Shown: positions 26,327 through 34,110, counted from the stretch's first letter. The stretch: 64,000 nt of DNA from JACKIP01 sp963710165 (GCA_963710165.1 CAVPYZ010000004.1:620001-684000); one strand, 5' to 3'. Program-made: numbers and translations. The notes: a model not told the origin generated them from the letters alone.

Positions 26327-27046
26327 CGTTATTTTATCTTTTTTATTTCCTAAATAAGATTGGATGTGTTTATGGACTTCTGCATCTAACTCACCAAAAA
26401 AATCGATTAAAACATCTATTAATTGATCAATAAATTCAGAATCAAATCGAACCGAATTATGATAACTCTTCCCAAAGATGTGTTTTTGACTGTCTATAAA
26501 TTGATGTATTTTATGATTTTGATCTGTGGGGAGTACGCCTCCGTTATGCACAATAACATTACGTAATATATTTACGTTTTTAATGAAGGGTAATGTCTTT
26601 CCCATTTTAGATATATCTAATCCTGCGACTTTAGACAAATATTTTAAAGCTCTTTCGATTCCCTGTCCGTTTATATCCTTCAACACTATATCTCTCCCGA
26701 CGGATTCATAAAAAGTAGAACATAATTGATTTAGCTCTTTTTCAAGAAAGTTGTATAGTGTGATTACAAGAGATGTTCGGTGTATTGATGGATATTTTTC
26801 TTGGTGCTCGTAAAAATCCATAGAATAACTTTCTATGATTTCATCTTCGTGCTCTGGGTCTTCCTCTATTAATTTAGCTATCTTACTCTCGAAGTCTGCA
26901 TCTATTTTCCCCCAGTTATCTTCAGTTAACTTATGGAATGATTTAAAATATAACAGTTCATTTTTTGCCATGTGACATACCGTGCATAAACCATTTCCAA
27001 AAAAATCCACTTTTTCTGTTTTTGTGTATTTAAGGATTGTGTTCAT
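26303..27046 (-). CDS. HEPN-like protein, candidate defence RNase
   Basis: About 247 residues from the ATG at 27046; a TTG six codons upstream lies inside repeat R3 and is less likely. An N-terminal CTVCH hints at a metal knuckle. The C-terminal half is helical and contains LRNVIVHNGG, a good match to the Rx4-6H nuclease motif of HEPN domains. HEPN RNases act in toxin-antitoxin and abortive-infection systems. The last codons come from repeat R2, so the end of the gene has been rebuilt by recombination. It stands alone as one cargo module. Confidence 0.55.
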   Translation of the reverse strand: MNTILKYTKTEKVDFFGNGLCTVCHMAKNELLYFKSFHKLTEDNWGKIDADFESKIAKLIEEDPEHEDEIIESYSMDFYEHQEKYPSIHRTSLVITLYNFLEKELNQLCSTFYESVGRDIVLKDINGQGIERALKYLSKVAGLDISKMGKTLPFIKNVNILRNVIVHNGGVLPTDQNHKIHQFIDSQKHIFGKSYHNSVRFDSEFIDQLIDVLIDFFGELDAEVHKHIQSYLGNKKDKITSALGHCR

Positions 27047-27050
27047 GAAC

Positions 27051-27076
27051 AGTCTTTCGGACAAAAGCAGACGTTT
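27051..27076. repeat. Island B palindromic repeat, copy R3 (degenerate)
   Basis: TCTTTCGGACAAAAGCAGACGTT is a diverged version of the R1/R4 end. It lies between the HEPN-like gene and the next module. Confidence 0.45.
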
Positions 27077-27089
27077 ATATTAATAGATA

Positions 27090-27554
27090 TTATTTTTTAT
27101 CTTCCCATTTTGGATCACAATTTATATTATAAACCTCTGGATCAAGATTTGTTCTAATCCACACTAAGAATGATTTCATAAAGTCCACTTCCTTTCCGCG
27201 AAGCATCATATAATTAGGAAGGGCCTTAAGAATTGCACCTATGGCGGCCTCTCGTTGATTCATAGTAACTGTTGCGTCCTCTTTAGAATCCATGTGCTTG
27301 AGAGCGTTGATATGGAACATATCGTTAATTTCTCTCCCTATATCGGGTATTGTTTTATCAGGATCGTCTTCCGATTTGAGTACATGCGCCGTAAAGTTTT
27401 CTTCTCCATGGTTTGTAACTAAGCTGCAAAGCAAAACGTCTGCTGCCCCTGCAAGAGTTATTGCAGAGACAAGGTCACCTGTGAAAAATAAGCAGATTGA
27501 AGAGCGCAGCTGATCTTCTGCCAAATCTATAACTTTGTGTTGTTCTAAGCTCAT
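27090..27554 (-). CDS. Small helical protein, paralogue of its upstream neighbour
   Basis: One hundred and fifty-four residues sharing with the preceding gene an N-terminal block (AITLAGAA, then LxSLV) and a later INALKHM. The ITLAGAA motif occurs in a widespread uncharacterised helical family. Its ATG overlaps the upstream stop (ATGA, 27551-27554), so the two paralogues are co-translated and may form a heteromer. No catalytic motif was seen. Confidence 0.5.
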   Translation of the reverse strand: MSLEQHKVIDLAEDQLRSSICLFFTGDLVSAITLAGAADVLLCSLVTNHGEENFTAHVLKSEDDPDKTIPDIGREINDMFHINALKHMDSKEDATVTMNQREAAIGAILKALPNYMMLRGKEVDFMKSFLVWIRTNLDPEVYNINCDPKWEDKK

Positions 27555-28090
27555 GGCTTCTTTAACTCGTCTGGAAGTGCTTCAAATTCTTTCATCTTGT
27601 TTTCACCATCATGTGTAACCCATAAGTATTGCATAAAAGAATTCACAGCGGGATTTCTACGTGCTTCCGTGTCCCCATATAGTTTTATAAAATCCAAAGT
27701 TGCTCTTGTAATAGCCATTTCAGCAGAATCCTCTAAGTCAATTTCAATTGTATCAGCCCCCCCTACGCTCATGTGCTTTAAAGAGTTTATTCCAGTCAAA
27801 TCGCCAAAGTGTTTAAGGTATTTGCTTCTCTTTGGAACATAACCCACTAATTTTCTACATAGAAGGCGGGCATACTCTAATGTAGGCTGCTTACTTTGAT
27901 GCTCTACAAGTGAATGAAGAATGTTTCCCGCAGCACCAGCTAATGTAATGGCTGAAGAAAAATCAATGCCGTTAAGAAACAACCATATGGCTGATGTAAG
28001 TTGCTGCTTAGCAAGCTCACTTTTCTCGTAGGTTCGTTTAACATCAAACTCCGTGTTATCAATTTCATGCCACTGCTTTATTTGTTTCAT
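27551..28090 (-). CDS. Small helical protein with ITLAGAA motif, first of a paralogue pair
   Basis: About 179 residues from the ATG at 28090; a GTG at 28111 is an alternative. It contains LTSAIWLFLNG, SAITLAGAAGNILHSLVEH and INSLKHMS, each matched in the downstream paralogue. Cytoplasmic, without a recognised catalytic motif. The pair forms one repeat-bounded module between R3 and R4. Function unknown; a defence or toxin-antitoxin role is guessed from its neighbours only. Confidence 0.5.
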   Translation of the reverse strand: MKQIKQWHEIDNTEFDVKRTYEKSELAKQQLTSAIWLFLNGIDFSSAITLAGAAGNILHSLVEHQSKQPTLEYARLLCRKLVGYVPKRSKYLKHFGDLTGINSLKHMSVGGADTIEIDLEDSAEMAITRATLDFIKLYGDTEARRNPAVNSFMQYLWVTHDGENKMKEFEALPDELKKP

Positions 28091-28173
28091 CTGGTTTTTT
28101 ACTTCTCTCACATGCTGCTAGTCAATCCTTCGCCATAAAGATATCAAGAATTCAGATATCCATTTTTGTCTAA

Positions 28174-28245
28174 AATGTCCTTTTTGGGTCGAAAGTGAAA
28201 TTATATCACTCATAAAAATTACGACAACGGCCAAAAGCGGACATT
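28174..28245. repeat. Island B palindromic repeat, complete copy R4 (MITE-like, 72 bp)
   Basis: The left end AATGTCCTTTTTGGGTCG and the inverted right end AATGTCCGCTTTTGGCCG match at 15 of 18 positions, enclosing a 36-bp core shared with R2. On the minus strand the core holds TTGTCG and TATAAT 16 bp apart, which could be a promoter for the genes at 28090-27090. Confidence 0.65.
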
Positions 28246-28255
28246 AAAGCGGTTT

Positions 28256-28834
28256 TTAAGCATCAAACGAATTTATAATGAATAGCTCTTCATCTTGATC
28301 CGTAGAGTCTTTGACTATCCAGCGTACTTTATAATATTGTTGACCGGACTGCACTTCATTAGAATGCTCTACAAGAACGGTGACTTTCTTTATATTTGTT
28401 TCTGTGGTGATATTTGAATTTATAATTAAAGGGCAGTCTTCAACAATTGAAGCATATAAGAATATAAACTTTGCCCATTCACTGGATGAATACCCAGAAA
28501 TATTAATATTATGGACGTGTAAGAATTTTTTAAAGCTTGAAACTAAACCTGTAAATTTAGAAATATTTTGAATTTCATCAGGTAGGCTTCCTTCATCGCC
28601 TTGTAAAACTTCATGTGCATTATTAAAAAACTTTAGAATGTATTGCGCAGTGGGTCCTGATAATTTTGCGTGAAGCGCCCAATCACAATAAAACTTTACA
28701 AGGTCTTGTTGTCTGTCGGATTCTTCTTGCTCTAAGACTTTACGAATACATGTAAGCAAATAAACAACATGGCTTTCCTGAGTTATTTCCTCGTTGATTA
28801 CGCTTTGCATTTTTTCACATATGCTTGGTATCAA
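28256..28834 (-). CDS. Unrecognised protein paired with the TIR gene
   Basis: One hundred and ninety-two residues, started by TTG with a good GAGGAG ribosome site 8 nt upstream. The N-terminal two thirds are helical; the C-terminal part looks like beta strands (VTVLVEH, YYKVRWIV, ELFIINSF). No known domain was recognised. It lies 67 bp downstream of the TIR gene on the same strand, within the module bounded by R5 and R4, so the two may work together. Confidence 0.5.
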   Translation of the reverse strand: MIPSICEKMQSVINEEITQESHVVYLLTCIRKVLEQEESDRQQDLVKFYCDWALHAKLSGPTAQYILKFFNNAHEVLQGDEGSLPDEIQNISKFTGLVSSFKKFLHVHNINISGYSSSEWAKFIFLYASIVEDCPLIINSNITTETNIKKVTVLVEHSNEVQSGQQYYKVRWIVKDSTDQDEELFIINSFDA

Positions 28835-28901
28835 TTTTTACACTCCTCAACATCTTCTTTGGGTGGTCGGGTGCAGCTTGTTAGAACATATGGCCACAGA
28901 G

Positions 28902-29591
28902 TTAGACCTTTACTAACTCCGCGATTTTTTCTGCAACAACTTCCATTGAATCTTCAGAAGTGTCCAAGCCAGTTCTGGAGGCTAGCATAGGACTTTCATT
29001 TCGTAGAGCTTCATAAGAAGTATTGTGTACGATAGGAATGAGTTGGTTACCCGCTAATAGTGTTGAAAGTTCTTTGTCGGCGACACTCTCTTTTGGTAGG
29101 CGTTCCAGCATTGCTGGGGTCACCAATACAAGCCCTATTCGAGAATTTGCTAAACCCTTGTCTATGGCACGCATCATTGGCACCCCAAGCCCAAGATCCT
29201 TTTCACTGAACCAAACTTTGACACCAGCAGCCTCAAGTAAGTCATGCAACTCTTTAGCTGCTTCTTTACGATCGCTCCAAGCATGGCATAAGAAAACATC
29301 GCGAAGGTCAGGTTGCTGCGCTGCTCGAGTCTCAACAGTTTCTCGAATTGGTGTGAGAGACTGAATTTGAGCAGGTGTATATGATATAGATGAACCTGAT
29401 TTCGACCAGCGTGGCTGTGCACTGCGACTTGATCCGCCGCCACTGCCCCCACTGCTTCGATACGGGGAGTGAGATGGAGTCGTATATGAGCTGTAACCTC
29501 CGCCTCCATAACGCCCGCGCCCACTACAAGCGGGGCAGTTTGCTGCACCGCCTCCTGTGTGCCCCCTTACTGGTGCTGTGCATCTAGCCAT
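28902..29591 (-). CDS. TIR-domain protein with Cys-rich and Gly/Ser-rich N-terminus
   Basis: Two hundred and twenty-nine residues. The N-terminus MARCTAPVRGH...NCPAC could bind a metal and is followed by a Gly/Ser/Tyr-rich linker (about 25-65). The TIR domain covers about 96-229: DVFLCHAWSDR (strand A), VWFSEKDLGLGVPM (BB loop), SRIGLVLVTPAML (strand D) and DKELSTLL with the candidate catalytic Glu near residue 174. Bacterial TIR domains commonly cleave NAD or make signalling nucleotides during phage defence; the conserved Glu suggests activity but does not prove it. AAGGATAC before the ATG is a good ribosome site. Confidence 0.82.
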   Translation of the reverse strand: MARCTAPVRGHTGGGAANCPACSGRGRYGGGGYSSYTTPSHSPYRSSGGSGGGSSRSAQPRWSKSGSSISYTPAQIQSLTPIRETVETRAAQQPDLRDVFLCHAWSDRKEAAKELHDLLEAAGVKVWFSEKDLGLGVPMMRAIDKGLANSRIGLVLVTPAMLERLPKESVADKELSTLLAGNQLIPIVHNTSYEALRNESPMLASRTGLDTSEDSMEVVAEKIAELVKV

Positions 29592-29618
29592 GTATCCTTA
29601 CCTTTCTATTTTATTTTG

Positions 29619-29648
29619 AACGTCCGCTGTGGGTCGGAAACAGACATT
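29619..29648. repeat. Island B palindromic repeat, copy R5
   Basis: AACGTCCGCTGTGGGTCGG joined to AAACAGACATT, a short imperfect palindrome of the same family as R1-R4, placed just upstream of the TIR gene. Confidence 0.5.
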
Positions 29649-29891
29649 TTATTAAAGTAACTTACGATGAACCACTCAATTTTGTTTTACATTGTAAAAT
29701 TAATTCATCGCAACTTATCTAAAAATAGTCAAAAAAATAATATTCACTATTTCTAGCAAATGCCATCTTTTTTGATCATAAGGAGGCCTTTTGTAAATCT
29801 GGTGGCCGATAAAACGCCTATTGTTATTATCGATCAACATGGTGCTTTTCTATATTATTGATCGAGTAAGTGCGGCTTGGATGTTCAAGAG

Positions 29892-29911
29892 GTAGCACCA
29901 GAGTAGCACCA
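29892..29911 (+). repeat. Island B arm repeat, right end
   Basis: Identical over 20 bases (22 with flanks) to the left-end copy at 20226. An 8-bp inverted repeat (TCGATCAA/TTGATCGA, 29830-29865) lies just left. The 29592-30274 stretch has no gene and consists of island ends. Confidence 0.65.
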
Positions 29912-29955
29912 AGCTAAAATAAAAGCCGCTCGAAAGCAGCTAAGTCATTGAAGTA

Positions 29956-30003
29956 ATTGGTTGCGGGAGTTGGATTTGAACCAACGACCTTCAGGTTATG
30001 AGC
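29956..30003 (-). repeat. Attachment-site copy 3
   Basis: Forty-eight bases identical to the initiator tRNA 3' part. Boundary of islands B and C. Confidence 0.92.
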
Positions 30004-30120
30004 ATTGTCCAGACTAATAACGACAACTAAACACAACTGACTATAACAATTAAATCAATAGCTTGGCAAGAATTAAGTATTGTGACTTGTGGCATATTAT
30101 TGCCACTTTTTATCCACGAG

Positions 30121-30140
30121 TGTGCCGTAAGTGTGCCATG
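30121..30140 (+). repeat. Island C arm repeat, left end
   Basis: TGTGCCGTAAGTGTGCCATG, 11-bp period. A palindrome GTGGCA-TATTAT-TGCCAC lies at 30089-30106. The same unit recurs at the right end of the island. Confidence 0.6.
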
Positions 30141-30274
30141 CAATGGCTGGGGCAAGCAAAAACTACGACCCACCCCCTGGGGACGGCACCACCATCGCAT
30201 TTTTTTATTTATCCGATGGACGGTTGCAAATTTTTATATTTTAGGAATTAAACTACAACTTGTAGATTTTGAAT

Positions 30275-30859
30275 TTATGTATTCTGTTTATCAGAATACA
30301 TAACGTCACTTCTGATAACATATTTCATACCATCCGTAACCTCATCACCGCGGTGGAAAATGGGGTGAAAGAATAGCAGTGCGTTCCCTTTTTTTGGCGC
30401 GATGGAAAAATCTTCATAGACCATTGGTGATTTAAAAGATGAAAATGATGTCGTTCCGCCATCGTAATCATCATTGAGATAAATTAGAAAAGTGAATTGG
30501 CTTTTTTCACCATTATCTCTGACAAAACTACCATCCAGATGCCAATCAAATTTTTGACCGACATCATAACGATAAAACCGAAAGCGTTCATTCAGGCCGA
30601 TGGCGTTTCTGCCACTAAAGACGGTTGGTATGTGAGGTTTTGCTCTTTGCCACAGTTCTTCGGCATAATCGGCGTTATCGTGAATAATGCGATCATTATT
30701 GCGAATGTCTTCATTTCGGACAGCGCCATCTTGTGAAACTATTAAAGCGTCCTCATAGCCATGATTTTCACTCCATTTTATCCAGTTATCGCATTCCGTA
30801 GGCGATAAAAAACCATCTATTTCAAATATGTATTTTTCAATATGTGTCGTTAATTTCAT
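30275..30859 (-). CDS. 2-oxoglutarate/Fe(II) oxygenase, prolyl-4-hydroxylase-like
   Basis: One hundred and ninety-four residues with a double-stranded beta-helix oxygenase pattern. The metal ligands His-x-Asp are in FDWHLDGSF (about residue 120), the distal His is in IFHRGDEV (about 168) and the oxoglutarate-binding Arg in YVIRSDVMY. All are present, so it is probably active; substrate unknown. Last gene of the prs-nadV-nrtR operon, 22 bp after the regulator gene. It may be an accessory modifying enzyme rather than an NAD-pathway step. Confidence 0.8.
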   Translation of the reverse strand: MKLTTHIEKYIFEIDGFLSPTECDNWIKWSENHGYEDALIVSQDGAVRNEDIRNNDRIIHDNADYAEELWQRAKPHIPTVFSGRNAIGLNERFRFYRYDVGQKFDWHLDGSFVRDNGEKSQFTFLIYLNDDYDGGTTSFSSFKSPMVYEDFSIAPKKGNALLFFHPIFHRGDEVTDGMKYVIRSDVMYSDKQNT

Positions 30860-30881
30860 GTTTATTTTCCTTCTTTAGAGT

Positions 30882-31631
30882 TTATTTTGTTTGCGCGCCT
30901 TCAATGTTGCGGACAAAGAAGTGCGTGTCTGTATTTTTTGTTGCGCGGTAAAGCATTGCTGGTCTGCGGCCTGTATCTTTCATTTTGCCGGTTTCTTCCA
31001 GAATGTCTGCGCCAATAATGCGCCGGCGAAAGGATTTGTGTTCCATCTTGCCACCCATAATCGTTTCATAGACACCTTGTAACTCCGTGAGTGTAAATTC
31101 TTTTGGCATTAAATGGACGGGCAGGGTGGTATATAGAACTTTGCTTTTTAATCGTTCTGTACATTCTTTTAAAATTTGGGTGTGATCAAAAGCCAGATTT
31201 TCTGTCACTGTGCCGTTTGTAACAATTGACCATTTTATATCTTTTGCACCTTGTCCAACTTCCAGAACAATATCTTCAGTTGGAATAAGCGCAAAATATA
31301 CTGTTGTCACGGACCAGCCTCTAGGATCACGTTCTTTACCTCCGAATGAACAAAATTGCTCAAGATAAGGTGTTTTGACGCCTGTCTTTTCCTCTAACTT
31401 TCGTTTGGCCGTATCGATTAATTCCTCATCATTCTCAACGTCAATAAATCCACCAACTAAACACCATTGCCCCTTAGATGGGTGATGTTCACGTTGCATA
31501 ATCAATGTTTGCAAACGCCCTTCTGATACAGTGAAAATTACAGTGTCCACGGAAACATTAGGCCGTTTGAACGCCGTCGCATCATATGTCTTAAGAAACG
31601 CAGCTTCGGTTTTAAAATCATTAGGCGGCAT
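30882..31631 (-). CDS. nrtR: NrtR-like Nudix/winged-helix regulator of NAD metabolism
   Basis: Two hundred and forty-nine residues: an N-terminal Nudix domain (about 20-150) and a C-terminal winged helix (about 160-230, FTLTELQGVYETIMG then KSFRRRI). The Nudix box GGFIDVENDEELID followed by KRKLEEKTG has Lys where two catalytic Glu are expected. This fits NrtR, in which the Nudix fold senses ADP-ribose or related NAD metabolites instead of hydrolysing them. It overlaps nadV by 11 bp and so is in the operon it probably represses. A perfect 8-bp-arm palindrome ahead of prs is the candidate operator. Confidence 0.82.
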   Translation of the reverse strand: MPPNDFKTEAAFLKTYDATAFKRPNVSVDTVIFTVSEGRLQTLIMQREHHPSKGQWCLVGGFIDVENDEELIDTAKRKLEEKTGVKTPYLEQFCSFGGKERDPRGWSVTTVYFALIPTEDIVLEVGQGAKDIKWSIVTNGTVTENLAFDHTQILKECTERLKSKVLYTTLPVHLMPKEFTLTELQGVYETIMGGKMEHKSFRRRIIGADILEETGKMKDTGRRPAMLYRATKNTDTHFFVRNIEGAQTK

Positions 31632-33138
31632 GCTTCACTCCCTTATTTAGAATGCTCTGTAAATCATCATCAAGTTTCTTTCTAATATCTGCAAGGCTTT
31701 GATCTTTGATGAGGTTGCCATCCTCAAATATGATTTCAAATGCGCCTTGCTTCTCCTGCTCTTCGCTTTGTTGGTCATAGAGTACATAAGACCCGTTTTC
31801 TTCTTCTACGCGCAATAAGCCTTTGGCGGACTTTTTAATGCCATCATCTGTCTTTGGATCTTTGAAAATATCACGGCGCTCACCATTTACAACGCCGCTT
31901 GTCGCTTTCATGGCAAAGCCAAAACTGTCACGGGTTACGTACTGATAAGTAAAGGAGCCAATACCAAAGACAACATTGCCGGATGCAAAGCCTTTGGCCT
32001 CTAACTGTTCCAATATAGCGTTGGCACGTTCCAGAGAAATTGAGTCTCCATAAATCAAACCAATATGATCATCCAACATTTTATAACCAGTCTGCGTTAT
32101 GGTCCCTCCAAATATGTCCCACAGGCATTCAACTGCGCCTTTATATTCTGGGCTATCTTTTGCAGCATCTGGATCACCGCATACGATTTTGACGGGGTCG
32201 CCGCTGTCTGGGCGGATAACGACTTTGCCCTCACGCGCCATAATATCGTCTTTTAACGTATCAAGATAGCTCGTAATAACTTGCCAAAAATCCCATGTGT
32301 CGGAGACAATAGAGACAATGCCTTTTGGATATGTCTCATTGATCAATCTACGGAATGTGTCTAACTCGCCGTTTTGCATGCCCATACACATAACGGAATG
32401 CTCAGTCGCGGGGACTGAAAAGCCAACGGGCTCTTGTCCTGCATTCGCACCGTAATATTCCTCCACCATGTCAATCGCGGGGACTGTATCTGTTCCCCAG
32501 AAAGATGTTAGGTGCGCCGCCCCGCTTAGCAATGAATCTTGGATTCCTGATAATCCGCGGAATGAAAAATCATGCGCTTGAAACTGAACAAAGTCCAAAG
32601 GAGATCCAGTTTTTACCGCATATTGGGTAAGTAATCTTTTATATTCAAACGCTGTCGTCGCAGAGGTCATGGGTTTCCAAAGATAGCAGGAAATCACAGA
32701 TTCAATGTAGTTGGTCAGCCAAAAGAAATCTGGATTTGTATTTACGACAGTTAAAGCAGGCACGCCAATTGGTACACGCGCACCCTCTGGCAGCGCTTTG
32801 ATGCGCAAAGGCAGGTAACCAAGATCGTGTAATGCTTCAATATGATCCAGCGCAAAGGCATCTGGACCAAGTGCATTATCCATGCGGCGTTTATAGGCGT
32901 TTACGACTTGGTCTTTTGGCAGATTAAAGAAGTTATCGTTCCAAACATCTATCAAAAAATCTTTGATGAAATATTGAAGGCCGAACATCACAACTTTATT
33001 ATCATAATCGTGTAGCACTCTGGCATGCGTACTGCTGCGCGGGGTGAAATTCGCATACACTTCGTTTGTACCGCGTGGGTATTGGTTTCTATGATCTGCT
33101 TTATAAAAATCTATAGCTGTTAATGGATTAATTCTCAT
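31621..33138 (-). CDS. nadV: Nicotinamide phosphoribosyltransferase
   Basis: NAMPT/NadV enzyme joining nicotinamide and PRPP to give NMN, the first step of two-step NAD salvage. Five hundred and five residues, normal for the family. Recognised from the N-terminus (LTAIDFYKADHRNQYP), the GLQYFIKDFL segment, the active-site region AHDFSFRGLSG, PATEHSVM and the phosphate-binding block VIRPDSGDP followed by GVFGIGSF-like sequence. It overlaps both neighbours by 11 bp, so it is tightly coupled to the PRPP synthase, which supplies its co-substrate. Phages often carry the same nadV-prs pair. Confidence 0.93.
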   Translation of the reverse strand: MRINPLTAIDFYKADHRNQYPRGTNEVYANFTPRSSTHARVLHDYDNKVVMFGLQYFIKDFLIDVWNDNFFNLPKDQVVNAYKRRMDNALGPDAFALDHIEALHDLGYLPLRIKALPEGARVPIGVPALTVVNTNPDFFWLTNYIESVISCYLWKPMTSATTAFEYKRLLTQYAVKTGSPLDFVQFQAHDFSFRGLSGIQDSLLSGAAHLTSFWGTDTVPAIDMVEEYYGANAGQEPVGFSVPATEHSVMCMGMQNGELDTFRRLINETYPKGIVSIVSDTWDFWQVITSYLDTLKDDIMAREGKVVIRPDSGDPVKIVCGDPDAAKDSPEYKGAVECLWDIFGGTITQTGYKMLDDHIGLIYGDSISLERANAILEQLEAKGFASGNVVFGIGSFTYQYVTRDSFGFAMKATSGVVNGERRDIFKDPKTDDGIKKSAKGLLRVEEENGSYVLYDQQSEEQEKQGAFEIIFEDGNLIKDQSLADIRKKLDDDLQSILNKGVKHAA

Positions 33139-33952
33139 TTGGTTTCTCCTTATTGGTAACAGTTAAAAAGTCTTTGTCTATTTGTGTCGCGGTTAAAAAT
33201 GTATGGGCGCAAAAAACGTGTGTGAAATGCTGTCGCAATGCGTCCAACCCTTTGGAAAAAATGCCGTGTGTGACATAAAGGTAGATATCGTTTGCACCGC
33301 GCTCTTTCAGCGTTCTGCCAAGCTCAGTGAATGTGCGTCCGCCATCACAGATATCATCCAGAATAATAAGATCTTTACCGGTAACATCACCGTGAACGTC
33401 CGAATGGGTAATGTGTCCGGTTTTGGTGTCGCGCACTTTAGAGCAAGAAATAACATTGGATAACCCTAATAAATGTGCCGCCTCTTTTGTTTTTTCCGTG
33501 GCGCCTTTATCAGGTGAAACCAACGTCAGTTTTTTGGAGATGATAAAATCACTAACCGCACCTTGGATCATTTCGGCTTGTGAAATGACGCGACAATTAT
33601 TTAGACGTTGCTCAATAACGGGGGAGTGGGGATCAATAACACTGACGCTGCGGCAATTTAAACCATTGATTAAATCAGCCATAACAGCGGCGCTGATCGC
33701 TTCTCCTTTATTGCAGACACGGTCTTGACGTGCGTATGGGAAGTAAGGGATTTCTAGATCAATGATTATGTTAGGATCAGCCTGACGAATGGCATCCACA
33801 GTCATCAATAGACGCATAATATCATCAGAATTATATAGGTACGCTTTGATTTCAGTCGCTGGCTTAAGCTTTATATCTTCAATACTGATATGGCATTCAC
33901 CACCACTAAAATTGAAAAATTTAATTTTTTGATTGTTTACTGTAATAATCAT
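33128..33952 (-). CDS. prs: Ribose-phosphate pyrophosphokinase (phage/salvage type)
   Basis: PRPP synthase making 5-phosphoribosyl diphosphate from ribose 5-phosphate and ATP. Two hundred and seventy-four residues, shorter than the approximately 310 of housekeeping Prs, like versions found in phages. Motifs: IPYFPYARQDRVCNKGEAIS (ATP/catalytic region), VSPDKGATEK (pyrophosphate loop) and LIILDDICDGGRTF (ribose-5-phosphate loop). First gene of the operon. It probably serves NAD salvage rather than being the cell's main Prs. Confidence 0.88.
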   Translation of the reverse strand: MIITVNNQKIKFFNFSGGECHISIEDIKLKPATEIKAYLYNSDDIMRLLMTVDAIRQADPNIIIDLEIPYFPYARQDRVCNKGEAISAAVMADLINGLNCRSVSVIDPHSPVIEQRLNNCRVISQAEMIQGAVSDFIISKKLTLVSPDKGATEKTKEAAHLLGLSNVISCSKVRDTKTGHITHSDVHGDVTGKDLIILDDICDGGRTFTELGRTLKERGANDIYLYVTHGIFSKGLDALRQHFTHVFCAHTFLTATQIDKDFLTVTNKEKPNEN

Positions 33953-33970
33953 TTTATTATCTCTTACTTA

Positions 33971-33991
33971 TTTATGGCTTAGTGCCATAAA
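33971..33991. promoter_or_regulatory. Palindromic operator candidate for NrtR
   Basis: TTTATGGC-TTAGT-GCCATAAA, perfect 8-bp arms, 21 bp in all, 18 bp before the prs start. It lies directly downstream of a possible minus-strand promoter (TTGACT at 34025-34020, ATTATA at 34000-33995, 19-bp spacing), where a bound repressor would block transcription. The size is typical of NrtR sites; assignment is inference. Confidence 0.55.
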
Positions 33992-34110
33992 ATATATAAT
34001 GTCAAAGAGACAGTTATTGAGTCAATAAAAATTTATGATGTGTTTTTTTAATTTCAAAATTTCGCGGTTTAATCCTAAAAATATGTGGAGATCAAAATAA
34101 GTAACTAAAA

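Larger units (their letters stand above)
20059..30003. mobile_element. Genomic island B (integrase, rolling-circle Rep, TIR/HEPN cargo)
   Basis: Ten kilobases between att copies 2 and 3. An identical 20-base tandem repeat lies just inside each end (20226 and 29892), which independently marks both termini of one element. Left to right: exported protein, integrase, hypothetical, AlpA-like regulator, DUF736, Rep, then minus-strand cargo split into modules by a palindromic repeat. No conjugation genes were seen, so it would be mobilisable or satellite-like at most. Confidence 0.85.

Noticed and set aside
29174..29548. 124-codon minus-strand ORF over the TIR gene
   Set aside because: Alternate frame of the TIR gene; His/Leu-rich composition with no motif.
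25981..29648. Integron-type attC sites between the cargo genes of island B
   Set aside because: The repeats lack the paired RYYYAAC/GTTRRRY core sites and there is no IntI-type integrase. Their inverted ends and dispersed positions fit a MITE-like palindromic repeat better.
7592..30003. Additional tRNA genes at 7592, 20059 and 29956
   Set aside because: Only the anticodon-loop-to-CCA part is present; the acceptor 5' strand and D-arm are missing, so these are attachment scars.
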